Assembly (NCBI GenBank): GCA_025359885.1
Contig: JANYDG010000040.1
Span: forward strand, 1-62,236
Direction: 5' to 3'
Origin: Acidobacteriota bacterium
GTDB taxonomy: Bacteria > Acidobacteriota > Terriglobia > Terriglobales > Acidobacteriaceae
Length of the DNA: 62,236 nucleotides
Part shown: positions 18,324 through 27,315 of the stretch, piece after piece
How the letters are laid out: every line of letters begins with the position of its first letter
Position numbering within the stretch: position 1 is the first letter of the stretch
The notes under the pieces: model-generated
Seen by the model: the letters and a program-made list of their open reading frames with translations, nothing else
What the model was told of the DNA's origin: nothing
The model's database searches: none
Translations under genes and position numbers: made by a program

Positions 18324-18812
18324 ATGTCCCTGCTCGCCCGCCTCCGCGCCCTCTACCTCACCGCCGTCACCCTGCTCAACCACGGCCAAAACCCGCTCCT
18401 TCTCGCCGTCCGCCTCTACTGGGGCTGGCAGTTCGCCCAGACCGGCTGGGGCAAACTCCATCGCATCGCCCAGGTCACTGACTTCTTCACCTCCCTCGGC
18501 CTCCCCCAGCCCCACCTCACCGCCATCTTCGTCTCACTCGTCGAATTCGTCGGCGGCATCCTGCTCGCTCTCGGCCTCGGCAGCCGCATCATCGCCCTCG
18601 TACTCTTCCTCAACATGTCCGTCGCCTACTGGACCGCCGACCGCGAAGCTCTCGGCCAGATCTTCTCCGACCCCGGCAAGTTCTACGCCGCAGACCCCTA
18701 CACCTTCTGGTTCGCTGCCCTCATGGTCCTCATCTTCGGACCCGGCCAATGGGCTCTCGACGCCCTCATCACCCGCCTCCTCCCAAACTCCAACACCCTT
18801 GCCGACAATTAG
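18324..18812 (+). CDS. bufD: DoxX-family membrane protein of bufferin operon
   Basis: A 162-residue four-helix membrane protein: LLAVRLYWGWQFAQTGWGKL is the DoxX signature helix, followed by FVSLVEFVGGILLALGLGS, RIIALVLFLNMSVAYW and FWFAALMVLIFGPGQWALDA. DoxX proteins close many bufferin operons; their role may be redox or transport support. ATG 18324 is chosen because GAAAGG at 18311-18316 is 7 nt upstream, although the frame is open further back. Confidence 0.87.
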   Translation: MSLLARLRALYLTAVTLLNHGQNPLLLAVRLYWGWQFAQTGWGKLHRIAQVTDFFTSLGLPQPHLTAIFVSLVEFVGGILLALGLGSRIIALVLFLNMSVAYWTADREALGQIFSDPGKFYAADPYTFWFAALMVLIFGPGQWALDALITRLLPNSNTLADN

Positions 18813-18910
18813 TCCCCACCCCCGTACACTCGAAAGAGTCTCAATATCCAGGCCGCCTGGCCGACAAATGCCAACAGGCAAAATCACCCAAGGAGCACAC
18901 AAAAGCAGGC

Positions 18911-18933
18911 AAATATTGCAATCTGCAATATTT
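18911..18933. promoter_or_regulatory. Perfect AT-rich palindrome between bufD and copA
   Basis: Arms AAATATTGCA (18911-18920) and TGCAATATTT (18924-18933) are exact inverted copies around a 3-bp spacer. The site lies in the 235-bp space between two converging genes, so it is not an obvious promoter operator. A weak hairpin, a protein site or the control element of an unseen small RNA are options. Confidence 0.45.
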
Positions 18934-19047
18934 GCATTGCGAAAAGTGTACCTCCTCTCCCCCCCTTTATTATCAGACGTAGCGGATCATTTCATGCCAA
19001 TCAACCGGCACTAGGCTCAGACCTGTACCCGGGCGAAAAGAAAACTC

Positions 19048-21303
19048 CTATCCCGCCAGCTCCGGCCCACGCCAGCTCCGCAACCGCAAGCTGTTCAACA
19101 GCACGCTCACCGAGCTGAAAGCCATCGCTCCGGCTGCCATCCACGGCGTCAGCATCACATGAAACGCCGGCCACAGCAGCCCCGCAGCCAACGGAATTCC
19201 CACCACGTTATAACCCACAGCCCAACCGAGGTTCTGCCGCATCACCACCACTGTAGCCCTCGCCAGCCCAATCGCTGTGCAGATACCGCGCGGGTCGCTC
19301 TGCATCAGCAGTACGTCTCCAGCCTCCTGCGCCAGGGCCGCGCCCGTGCCCATCGCCATGCCCGCATCCGCCTGTGCCAGTGCAGCAGCATCGTTGATTC
19401 CATCACCCACCATTGCAACCTTGATGCCTTCGGCCTGCATCGCGCGAATGCGGCTGACCTTGTCGCCCGGCATCAATCCCGAAGATACGGCAGCAATTCC
19501 CAACGCGGCCGCAATCGGCTCAGCCGCTCGCGCGGAGTCTCCTGTAAGCATCTCGACCGTGAGACCTGCGGCTCGCAACCAGGCCATCGCCGCAGTAGCC
19601 GTCGGTCGCAGAACATCCTTCGCATCCAAGCAACCCACCAGTCGGCCATCGAAAGCCATCCATAGCCGCGTCAGACCCGCATCTGCATTGGCATGAACTT
19701 CCCCAGGGAAGGGAATAGACCATTCGCGCATCAATGCTTCATTCCCCAGTAGAATCGCCTTGCCTTCAACCGTAGCCGAGAGGCCACGCCCAGGCATCAC
19801 CTGAACATCCAATGCCGTTCCCCACGTCAGCCCGCGTGCCCGCGCCGCATCGACCACAGCATGCGCCAGCGGATGCGCAGAGTGGTCTTCAGCTGCAGCG
19901 GCCATCCGCAACAGGCCCTCCTCGGCAAATCCTGGCAACACCGTAATACCCACCAGCGCTGGCTTGCCCTCCGTGAGCGTTCCGGTCTTGTCCATCACGA
20001 CAGCCTGCAAACCCGCCACCCGCTCCAGAGCCTCACCGCCCTTGATCAGCACGCCCATCTGCGCCCCGCGCCCAATGGCCACGGTCAGTGCGGCCGGCAC
20101 CGCGAGGCCCATTGCGCACGGGCAGGCAATCACCAGCACCGAAACAGTTGCCGCTACTGCCTGCGTCAGATCATGCGCCAGCACCAGCCAACCCACGAAC
20201 GTCAGCACCGCCAGCCCCAGCACCACCGGCACAAATACAGCACTCGCCCGGTCCGCCAGCCGCTCCATCGGAGCCCTCGAACCCTGAGCCTGCTCCACCA
20301 AACGAGCAATCTGCCGCAGAGTCGTCCCTTCGCCAGCCTGCTCCACCCGTGCCGCCACTGCACCGTCGTAGTTCAGGCTGCCCGCCAGCACCCGCTCCCC
20401 TATGCCTCGCTCGAGCGGCACAGATTCCCCCGTCAGCATCGATTCATCAACGGTCGTCCGGCCCGATTCGATCACTCCATCCACCGGCATCCGTTCACCC
20501 GGCAGGATCACCACCAGATCCCCAACCCGGACGTCATCCAGCGGAATCAAAACCTCTCCGACTTCCCGCCTCACGCGCACTTTTGCTGGCAACAATTGCG
20601 CCAGCGCATCCACCGCAGCCAATGCCGCATGCCGCGCCCGCCCTTCGAGCCACTTTCCCAACAGCAGAAAACCCAGAATCAAAAGCACCGAGTCGAAATA
20701 AACCTCACCGCGCCCGCCCACTATCGTTCCCCAGACCGAATAGACAAACGCCACCCCGGTGCCCAGCGAAACCAGTGTGTTCATATTGGTCTCACCGTGC
20801 CACAGCGCTTTCCAGGCGCTGCGATAGATCGGCGCCCCGGCCCAAACCGCCAACAACGCCGTGACGATCAACAATCCCCAGCGAAGCCACGAAAGCGGGA
20901 TCGCGTACAACCACGGCATCAGCCGCATCAGCCAAAGATCCCACGGTCCCATCGTCTCTGCTGAACCGAGTGGCATCGCCGCCACCATTGCCAGAATTCC
21001 AGCAGCAATCGTCAGCCCGGCCTTTAAGCCCGCGCCTGTATCAGCCCTCGGATGATCACTCGAACCGTGTAAATTTCCATCTGATCGCGGCACCACGGCG
21101 TCGTACCCTGATTGGCGAATCGCCTCCACCAACGCCGCCGGGCTGGCGGCCGACCCGTCAAACTCGACTCGAGCCCGATGTCGCATCAGGTCCACCCGCG
21201 CCGATTGCACGCCCGGCGCTGCCAGTAGTGTGGCCTCTACATGGTGCTGACAAGCCGCGCACGTCATGCCAATTACCGGGAGCTCAATCGTCTCTGTAGC
21301 CAC
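19048..21303 (-). CDS. copA: Copper-exporting P1B-type ATPase
   Basis: Pumps Cu(I) from cytoplasm to periplasm. The 751-residue protein has one N-terminal metal domain (GMTCAACQHH, Cys15 and Cys18), the A-domain TGES, the transmembrane CPC in VIACPCAMGLAVPAAL, DKTGTLTEG, the SAHPLAHA motif, GDGINDAAAL, and a last helix with SSVSVLLNSLRL typical of CopA. It starts at GTG 21303 directly against the copZ stop (TAAGTG), so it is coupled to copZ. It faces the bufferin operon: copper leaving the cytosol would meet periplasmic bufferin. Confidence 0.95.
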   Translation of the reverse strand: MATETIELPVIGMTCAACQHHVEATLLAAPGVQSARVDLMRHRARVEFDGSAASPAALVEAIRQSGYDAVVPRSDGNLHGSSDHPRADTGAGLKAGLTIAAGILAMVAAMPLGSAETMGPWDLWLMRLMPWLYAIPLSWLRWGLLIVTALLAVWAGAPIYRSAWKALWHGETNMNTLVSLGTGVAFVYSVWGTIVGGRGEVYFDSVLLILGFLLLGKWLEGRARHAALAAVDALAQLLPAKVRVRREVGEVLIPLDDVRVGDLVVILPGERMPVDGVIESGRTTVDESMLTGESVPLERGIGERVLAGSLNYDGAVAARVEQAGEGTTLRQIARLVEQAQGSRAPMERLADRASAVFVPVVLGLAVLTFVGWLVLAHDLTQAVAATVSVLVIACPCAMGLAVPAALTVAIGRGAQMGVLIKGGEALERVAGLQAVVMDKTGTLTEGKPALVGITVLPGFAEEGLLRMAAAAEDHSAHPLAHAVVDAARARGLTWGTALDVQVMPGRGLSATVEGKAILLGNEALMREWSIPFPGEVHANADAGLTRLWMAFDGRLVGCLDAKDVLRPTATAAMAWLRAAGLTVEMLTGDSARAAEPIAAALGIAAVSSGLMPGDKVSRIRAMQAEGIKVAMVGDGINDAAALAQADAGMAMGTGAALAQEAGDVLLMQSDPRGICTAIGLARATVVVMRQNLGWAVGYNVVGIPLAAGLLWPAFHVMLTPWMAAGAMAFSSVSVLLNSLRLRSWRGPELAG

Positions 21304-21510
21304 TTATGCTTCCACATGTGCTTTGAAACCAGCCTTGGCCAGCGCCGCAATCACGGGCTCCGCTGTTTCCGCCTCCGCTGCCTCAAATCGCGCAGCACCA
21401 ATCCGCACTTCTTTCACCTCAAACGCCCCCGCCGCGCCAATCGTCTGCGTCACCCGCCGTATGCACGAACCACAATGCATCCCATCAACCCGCAAGATAA
21501 TTTCCGCCAT
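21304..21510 (-). CDS. copZ: Copper chaperone, HMA domain protein
   Basis: A 68-residue heavy-metal-associated domain with GMHCGSCIRRV (Cys pair in M-x-C-x2-C). It delivers Cu(I) to CopA, whose start codon abuts this gene's stop. Length is the normal single-domain size. Confidence 0.92.
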   Translation of the reverse strand: MAEIILRVDGMHCGSCIRRVTQTIGAAGAFEVKEVRIGAARFEAAEAETAEPVIAALAKAGFKAHVEA

Positions 21511-21598
21511 CGTTCAAGCCCCCATTTTCTTCTCACTAAACACAAGATACGCTTTGCAGTCCAAAGGATTCCTGCCAACTCTGCTCATCTACAAATGT

Positions 21599-21634
21599 AA
21601 AAAGGCTCCGGACCTCTGCCAGAGACCCGGAGCC
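21599..21634 (-). terminator. Intrinsic terminator after the GGDEF gene
   Basis: Read leftward, GGCTCCGG / CCGGAGCC form an 8-bp stem with an inner CTCT/AGAG pair, followed by five T. It separates the GGDEF gene from copZ-copA, which therefore need their own promoter in 21511-21598. Confidence 0.8.
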
Positions 21635-21657
21635 GCATCGCAACAATTGAATGAAAA

Positions 21658-22689
21658 CTACCGCATCAAAATCTCATTCCCACGAAAGAGCTGCCTGAGC
21701 CCTTCCCCTGTCTCAGGCGTCGCTGGAAGATCACTCGCGCACCGAATCGAATTCGGCCCCGCCGCTTTCCCGCGCTCGACCGTCTGCTCCGCCTCGTGCA
21801 TCACCACCACCGGCGAACGCCCACGACTCGAAGTAATCCCAAACGAAGCCGTCAGCCGTATCTGAACCCGCTCGCCATCCGTGTCCGTCACCACAAACTG
21901 CGCACCAAATACCTCCAGCCGCATCCGCTCCGCCAGCATCTCTGCATTCACCAGGCTGCACCCCGGCAGCACCATCATGAATCGCTCCGAATCCACTCTC
22001 CCCAGTACGTCATAGTTGCGCATCATCCGCCCCGTTCGATCAGCTACCTCACGCAAGAGCTGGTCACCTGCCCCAGACCCAAACGTACTCGTCCAATGAG
22101 CGAAATCATCAATGTCCAGCAGCACCAGGCAAAGGGCCCCTCGCTGCCGCTGCACTCGGTCCGTTTCCCTGAACAAGATCGATAGCATTGTCTCCCGATT
22201 GAAGATCCCCGTGACTAGGTCCAGATCAAGCCCAAAATGCGCCGTCTCGCGCAACTGCTCCAGTTCGCAATGCAGGGCATGCCCCCGCTGCATCGTACTC
22301 AAATGGGTGCTCCACGAACCAGTATCCGCCACACGTGGAACGATGTCGTCGATCGCCCCCTCCCGCAAACGTGCGATCCACTCGTCCGATACCTCGTCTG
22401 CAATCAGCGCCAACGCACATCGACGATGGACATCTGCCTCATGGAGCGCCGCGAGCAACTGACCCTGCGCCACGGCTGGCAGCCGGCCATCCAGCAAGAT
22501 CACTACCGCACCTGAAGCACCATGCAACTCGCCATGAACCGCCGCAATCACAGCCTCAGCATAGGCCGCCGAAAGCATCGGGATTCCCAATTGCGACAGC
22601 ACTCGGTGTAGTTCCATCGTCAACACTGAATCCACTGAAACCAGCACCACCCTGGGCTGCGGCCCCACAGACAAGCTTTTCGAGAGCAT
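21658..22689 (-). CDS. Degenerate GGDEF-domain protein with receiver-like N-terminus
   Basis: A 343-residue protein. The first about 130 residues look receiver-like (PRVVLVSVDSVLTMELHRVL, VVILLDGRLPA), then a GGDEF fold: VTGIFNRETMLSILFRE, LVLLDIDDFAHW, GDQLLREVADRTGRMMR. Where active enzymes have GGDEF or GGEEF the sequence reads GRVDSERFMMVLPG, so cyclase activity is unlikely; a binding or structural role is inferred. ATG 22689 is chosen over GTG 22704 because GGAGGA lies 5 nt before it. Confidence 0.83.
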   Translation of the reverse strand: MLSKSLSVGPQPRVVLVSVDSVLTMELHRVLSQLGIPMLSAAYAEAVIAAVHGELHGASGAVVILLDGRLPAVAQGQLLAALHEADVHRRCALALIADEVSDEWIARLREGAIDDIVPRVADTGSWSTHLSTMQRGHALHCELEQLRETAHFGLDLDLVTGIFNRETMLSILFRETDRVQRQRGALCLVLLDIDDFAHWTSTFGSGAGDQLLREVADRTGRMMRNYDVLGRVDSERFMMVLPGCSLVNAEMLAERMRLEVFGAQFVVTDTDGERVQIRLTASFGITSSRGRSPVVVMHEAEQTVERGKAAGPNSIRCASDLPATPETGEGLRQLFRGNEILMR

Positions 22690-23019
22690 GGACTTCCTCC
22701 ACACCCCTTATCGTCCGGGATTAAAAAATCCTTAGCTTGGTTCGGCCCCAACTTAGCTAATTCAAAGAAAACTGCCCCAAGCAACCAGCAACACAGCTGT
22801 CTCAGAGGCATGAAAGCAACCCCGGATTCGCGCCGTCCCAGCTCAATTTGGAGCCTGAAACTCTGGTCATTCCAATCTGGAACCTGAATTCGGGTCGATG
22901 CGTTTCAGGAATGAACTTCGATGCAGATGAGAAACCCGCCCGTCGTGGATATTCATGTCTCGCAGTTGTTAGCCGATGAGCCAGCTACACGCAAACTTAT
23001 GTCGGAAAGGACACACCAA
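22690..23019. other. Divergent intergenic region with a direct repeat
   Basis: Separates the GGDEF gene (leftward) from the porin gene (rightward). CAATTTGGAGCCTGAA at 22844-22859 recurs as CAATCTGGAACCTGAA at 22873-22888, a 29-bp period. Nothing else clear was seen. Confidence 0.4.
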
Positions 23020-24194
23020 GTGCGGACACCATTGATGAGGCAAATCCTGCTTGCGGTTTCAGCCCTGAGCGTAATGATTTCAGCGGGTAACGCTCAAAGC
23101 CTCGACGATCTGAACATTCAGATCCACGGCTACGCCACCCAGGGATTTCTCTATTCCACCCAAAACAACATGTTCACCACCAGCTCCAGCGATGGCAGCC
23201 CGGCGTGGACTGAAGCTGTCGTTAACATCACTTCACAACCCATTCCAAAGCTGCGCATCGGGGTGCAGGGGCGATACTTTCTGCTCGGCAACTTCGGCAA
23301 CGCCATCACCCTGGACTGGGCCTCGGCCGACTACAAGGTCGATGACCGTTTTGGTGTCCGTTTTGGCAAAGTCAAAACCCCCTCGGGTCTCTACAACGAA
23401 ATTCAGGATATTGATCCTTCGTACCTTTGGGCCTTGTTGCCGCAGGGCGTCTACCCCATAGGGAGTCGCAACTCGCTGTTGGCCCACTACGGTGGCGTCG
23501 TTTATGGCACCGTCAAACTGGGTGAGAAACTGGGCAAACTGGAGTATCGCGCCTGGGGAGGAGAACGCGTCCTGGGCACGGATGACGGCTATTTCGTCGT
23601 CCAGAAAGAAAGCGGCCTGGACCTGCCGAACGGTCTGAACGGCATTACCCTGGGAGGTGCGCTCCGCTGGAAAACTCCCATCCCCGGCCTGATGATCGGC
23701 GCCTCTGATCTCAAAGACGCGAAATGGAGTTCCGTGATCACTGCTGGCGGCGGAGCCTTGCAGGGCAAAGAGATCATCAATCCTCTCAATACCCAAAGCT
23801 TTTTTGCCCGCTACGAAAAGACAAGCTGATGGTTGCCGGAGAGTGGAACCGCCTCCCTGTTTCCGGAGCAGTTGTTTTAGCTCCGCTGCCCACAACTCCG
23901 GTCCACGTTGACCAGCGCGCCTGGTATGCCATGGCCAGCTACAAGGTCACAGATAAGTTCACTGCCGGGGTCTACAACAGCCAGTCCGTTGACCACAGCG
24001 CCAAACTTGGGCCGGCTCGCGACTCACTGGATTGGGCCATCGCAGCGCGCTATGACTTCAATCAGTTTCTCTACGCCAAGGCTGAACAGCACTTTGTTCA
24101 CGGTACTGAACTGGACTATGACACCACCCTGAATCCCAATGGAATCAAACCCGATACCAAACTCACCATTCTCAAAATAGGCGTCAGCTTCTAA
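23020..24194 (+). pseudogene. Outer-membrane porin gene with a frameshift
   Basis: Encodes a Sec signal (RQILLAVSALSVMISAGNAQ) and a beta-barrel porin (IQIHGYATQGFLYSTQNNMF, LRIGVQGRYFLLGNFGNAI, VRFGKVKTPSGLYNE). At about 23820 the frame breaks: SFFARYEK runs to a stop in one frame while DKLMVAGEW continues in the next, and homology resumes to the final aromatic (KIGVSF). A single missing G after GAAAAG explains it. Either a real mutation or a sequencing error is possible. GTG 23020 with GGAAAGGA 8 nt upstream is the likely start. It heads a set with a periplasmic binding protein and a chemoreceptor. Confidence 0.8.
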
Positions 24195-24220
24195 GAACTC
24201 ATCGAAAGAAGAATATCCCC

Positions 24221-24643
24221 ATGAAAATCAAGTTTTGCTCGTTCTTTCTCGTGGCCGCCACGCTCCTCTTGACGAGTCAGGCGTATGCCGAGGTTCTGGT
24301 CATCGCCAATAACAGCGTTAAATCCACAACCGTTGCCAAGTCTGACCTCAAAGACGTCCTCTCAGGAGGCTCATCCAGCCTGAAAGATGGCTCCAAGGTC
24401 ACCCCCATCCTGCTTAAATCAGGGTCAGCCAACGACCAGTTTCTCGCCGAATACATCGGCAAGAACGACGCAGCCTTCCGTGCTACGTGGCGCAGCCTTG
24501 TCTTCTCTGGCCAGGCGTCCATGCCCAAGTCACTTGATTCTGAGGCAGCAGTCGTCGACTACGTTGCTCACAATGCAGGTGCCGTTGGTTACATCAGCGC
24601 GGCTACTCCTCATGATGGTGTCAAAGTTCTGGCGGTGAGGTAG
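24221..24643 (+). CDS. PstS-like periplasmic substrate-binding protein, short
   Basis: A 140-residue protein with a Sec signal (FFLVAATLLLTSQAYAE) and the compact fold seen in phosphate-binding-like proteins: VLVIANNSVKSTTVAKSDLK, LSGGSSSLKDGSKVTPILLK, ATWRSLVFSG and AVVDYVAHNAGAVGYISA. It is shorter than transport PstS and has no ABC partners nearby. Set between a porin and a chemoreceptor, it may feed a ligand signal to the latter, which is an inference from order. Confidence 0.75.
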   Translation: MKIKFCSFFLVAATLLLTSQAYAEVLVIANNSVKSTTVAKSDLKDVLSGGSSSLKDGSKVTPILLKSGSANDQFLAEYIGKNDAAFRATWRSLVFSGQASMPKSLDSEAAVVDYVAHNAGAVGYISAATPHDGVKVLAVR

Positions 24644-24646
24644 GTC

Positions 24647-26317
24647 ATGTTCCAATCCATGAAAATCAAGTCGCGCATCCTGAGTATTCTCGGCGTCCTC
24701 GTCGCAGGTTACCTCCTCGTGCTCGCGATGGTTCTAATCTCCGCCTCAATTTCCCATAACCGGATGTCGCAGATTTCCTCGGCCCTGTTTCCCGCCGCAC
24801 TGCGCACCCAGGAGGCGGAGGCCAGCTTCGAGCGCATGAAAAAGCACTACGGAGACGCCGTCGTCCTTCAGGACCAGGCATCGTTTGACACTGCCGAAAA
24901 GGATGCCGAACAAACTGAAGCCGCCATCCTTTTTGTGAAGGCCGCTCTGCAAAAAATCCCAAATCTTGGCAACAAGGCCGATTCCCTTGCTGCCACGTTC
25001 TCTGATGTCCGTGCTCGCGACCATCAGTTCTATGCCGCAGTCCTCAATACGAAGGGCACGCCTGGCGACGAAATGATGGCGCAGATGAGCAAACTCGGGA
25101 AACAAAACAAAGACCTGTCAGACATGATGGCGACCTTTGACAAAGACATCGCTTCGGACTTTCAGGTTCAACTCGACATCGTCGACGCATGGTCCGTTCG
25201 CAGCCGCATGACTGGACTCGTGATGTGTCTCTTTGCCTTGATTAGCTGCGCCGCGACCTGGTGGGTTGTTCAGTTCAAAGTAGTTTTGCCGCTGCGAGCA
25301 CTCGCTCTTCGCATTCAAGACATAGCAGAAGGTGAGGGTGACCTTACCCAGCGCGTCCTCATCAACGGGAAAAACGAAATCGACGAAGTCGGCATCTGGT
25401 TCAACGAATTCCTCAACAAACTCCAGGATGCCATGCGCCAGGTCAAGGCCAACACAATCAAACTGGCAGCCGCCAGTGAACAGTTGACCGCTTCCACGAC
25501 CCAGATGGCCAAGGGTGCGGAAGCGCAACAGGGGCAGACTGCCCATGTCGCCTCTGCCATGCATGAGATGTCGGCAACTGTCCTTGAAGTCTCCCGCAAT
25601 TCCAACAACGCTGCCCTGAAAACCCGCAAAGCTGCCGAAGATGCCGCTGACGGCGGACAGGTCGTCGATCAAACCATCGCCATGATGCAGAGTGTCACTG
25701 AATCTGTCGGACGCGTCTCCGTCCAGATTGCCGGCCTCGGAGAGCGCTCAACCCAGGTCGGGCAGATTGTCGATGTCATCGATGAAATTGCCGGTCGCAC
25801 CAACCTGCTCGCGCTCAACGCCGCCATCGAAGCGGCACGCGCCGGTGAACAGGGGCGAGGATTCGCCGTCGTCGCAGGCGAAGTGCGCAATCTGGCCGAA
25901 CGCACCACCAAGGCCACCAAGGAAATTGCCGAAATGATTGGAGCCATCCAGCACGAAACCGAAGCCGCTGTCGAAGCCATGAGCAAGGGAACCATCCAGG
26001 TCCGCAAGGGCGTCTCAGCAACAGGGGAAGCAGGCATCAAGCTGCGGCTGATTATCGATGGCGCACAGGAGGCGGCAAGCATGGTCAACCAGATTGCCGC
26101 TGCCGCGACCCAACAGTCCAGCACCACCGAAAAGGTAAACCACTCTATCAACGAGATTGCCAAAATCTCCGATCTCACTGCCTCTGGAGCAAGACAGTCC
26201 GCTCGAGCCTGCGAAGCTCTCAGCGAGCTCGCTGTCAGCCTCAGCGCTGTCATGTCCAGATTTCGCGTTGAGGAGCATACAGAGAGTGCTCTGAAGCCTG
26301 TCCGCTCACGCAATTGA
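24647..26317 (+). CDS. Methyl-accepting chemotaxis protein
   Basis: A 556-residue chemoreceptor. TM1 ([20 protein letters not shown]) and TM2 ([20 protein letters not shown]) flank a periplasmic four-helix domain; a HAMP ([20 protein letters not shown]) and a coiled-coil signalling domain follow. The hairpin tip holds [20 protein letters not shown], then [19 protein letters not shown]. It starts 3 nt after the preceding stop codon, so it is co-translated with the binding protein. Confidence 0.93.
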   Translation: MFQSMKIKSRILSILGVLVAGYLLVLAMVLISASISHNRMSQISSALFPAALRTQEAEASFERMKKHYGDAVVLQDQASFDTAEKDAEQTEAAILFVKAALQKIPNLGNKADSLAATFSDVRARDHQFYAAVLNTKGTPGDEMMAQMSKLGKQNKDLSDMMATFDKDIASDFQVQLDIVDAWSVRSRMTGLVMCLFALISCAATWWVVQFKVVLPLRALALRIQDIAEGEGDLTQRVLINGKNEIDEVGIWFNEFLNKLQDAMRQVKANTIKLAAASEQLTASTTQMAKGAEAQQGQTAHVASAMHEMSATVLEVSRNSNNAALKTRKAAEDAADGGQVVDQTIAMMQSVTESVGRVSVQIAGLGERSTQVGQIVDVIDEIAGRTNLLALNAAIEAARAGEQGRGFAVVAGEVRNLAERTTKATKEIAEMIGAIQHETEAAVEAMSKGTIQVRKGVSATGEAGIKLRLIIDGAQEAASMVNQIAAAATQQSSTTEKVNHSINEIAKISDLTASGARQSARACEALSELAVSLSAVMSRFRVEEHTESALKPVRSRN

Positions 26318-26319
26318 AA

Positions 26320-26365
26320 AAGGCTTGCGATTTCCAGAAATTGCTTTCTGAAAATCGCAAGCCTT
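26320..26365 (-). terminator. Long hairpin between convergent MCP and mqnD genes
   Basis: AAGGCTTGCGATTT (26320-26333) and AAATCGCAAGCCTT (26352-26365) are perfect 14-bp arms; a further CAGAAA/TTTCTG pair lies inside past one mismatch. Read leftward a TTTT run follows, so it best terminates mqnD but may work both ways. Confidence 0.8.
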
Positions 26366-26390
26366 ATGCGCCTGAATTCCTGCGGCTCGG

Positions 26391-27263
26391 TTAATCGACG
26401 AAATCGACATTGGGCTTGATTGGGATAATCCCCCGCTCGTAGCCCAATGCCAGCATCCGGCGAATCGCCTCTTGCCCATCTGCCCCATAGCTCAGAGTTC
26501 GCTCATTCACGTACATGCTTACAAAACGGTTCGCCAGGTTCACATCCAGGTCGCGTGCAAACTGCATCGCATATTCCAGGCCCTGCTCCCGATTGTCCAA
26601 ACCATGCTGGATCGATTCTCGCAACGCTTGCGTTACCGTGTGCAGCGTCTCTGCTCCCAGGCTTCGCCGCACCGCATTTCCGCCCAGCGGCAGCACCAGG
26701 CCCGTCTGTTCCCGCCACCACACGCCCAGGTCAATCACCTTACGCAAACCGCTGGTCGCGTATGTCAACTGCCCCTCGTGAATGATCAGACCGGCCTCAA
26801 AGCGTCCCGCCTGAATCTCGGGAATGATCTGGTCAAACGGCACAACTTCCGTCTCAATCTCTGGATTAAAAATCTTCAGTGCGAGGTAGGCCGTCGTCAT
26901 CGTGCCCGGAACCGCTACCGTGATTTTCTTCAAGTCATCGTTCGTCATCGGACGGCTCGAAACCACCATCGGTCCGTAGCCCTCGCCCACGCTGCCGCCA
27001 CAGCTCATCAGAGTGTAATTCTCCTGAATATACGGATACGCATGGAAAGACACCGCCGTGATGTCAAAGAATGCCTCGTCCATCGCTCGTTTGTTCAGCG
27101 TTTCAATGTCGCACAGCGTATGCGTGAATTTGAAACCAGGCACGCGAATCTTGTTCGTCGCCAAGCCATAAAACATAAAAGCATCGTCTGAATCCGGACT
27201 ATGCGCAATACTGATCGTCCGCGTCCCCGCAACATGTCCCGCGTTGGCCAATGTGTTACTCAC
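26391..27263 (-). CDS. mqnD: 1,4-dihydroxy-6-naphthoate synthase (futalosine menaquinone pathway)
   Basis: A 290-residue periplasmic-binding-fold enzyme. AHSPDSDDAFMFYGL, SFHAYPYIQENYTLMSCGGS, VGEGYGPMVVS, AVPGTMTTAYLAL and the catalytic-His loop LIIHEGQLTY match MqnD rather than MqnA. It converts cyclic dehypoxanthine futalosine to dihydroxynaphthoate. GTG 27263 is supported by AAAGGA about 9 nt upstream. It lies 52 nt after bioY on the same strand. Confidence 0.87.
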   Translation of the reverse strand: MSNTLANAGHVAGTRTISIAHSPDSDDAFMFYGLATNKIRVPGFKFTHTLCDIETLNKRAMDEAFFDITAVSFHAYPYIQENYTLMSCGGSVGEGYGPMVVSSRPMTNDDLKKITVAVPGTMTTAYLALKIFNPEIETEVVPFDQIIPEIQAGRFEAGLIIHEGQLTYATSGLRKVIDLGVWWREQTGLVLPLGGNAVRRSLGAETLHTVTQALRESIQHGLDNREQGLEYAMQFARDLDVNLANRFVSMYVNERTLSYGADGQEAIRRMLALGYERGIIPIKPNVDFVD

Positions 27264-27315
27264 GTCAAAAACATCCTTTCAACTTTCGATAGCCCATTGC
27301 AAAACTCAATCCCAC

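Noticed and set aside
19861..20964. 367-codon plus-strand frame rich in Arg, His and Gln
   Set aside because: Antisense to copA; composition explained by the complementary strand.
23811..23830. Programmed -1 frameshift in the porin gene
   Set aside because: GAAAAGAC is not a proper X-XXY-YYZ slippery heptamer and no downstream stem was noticed; a single-base loss is simpler.
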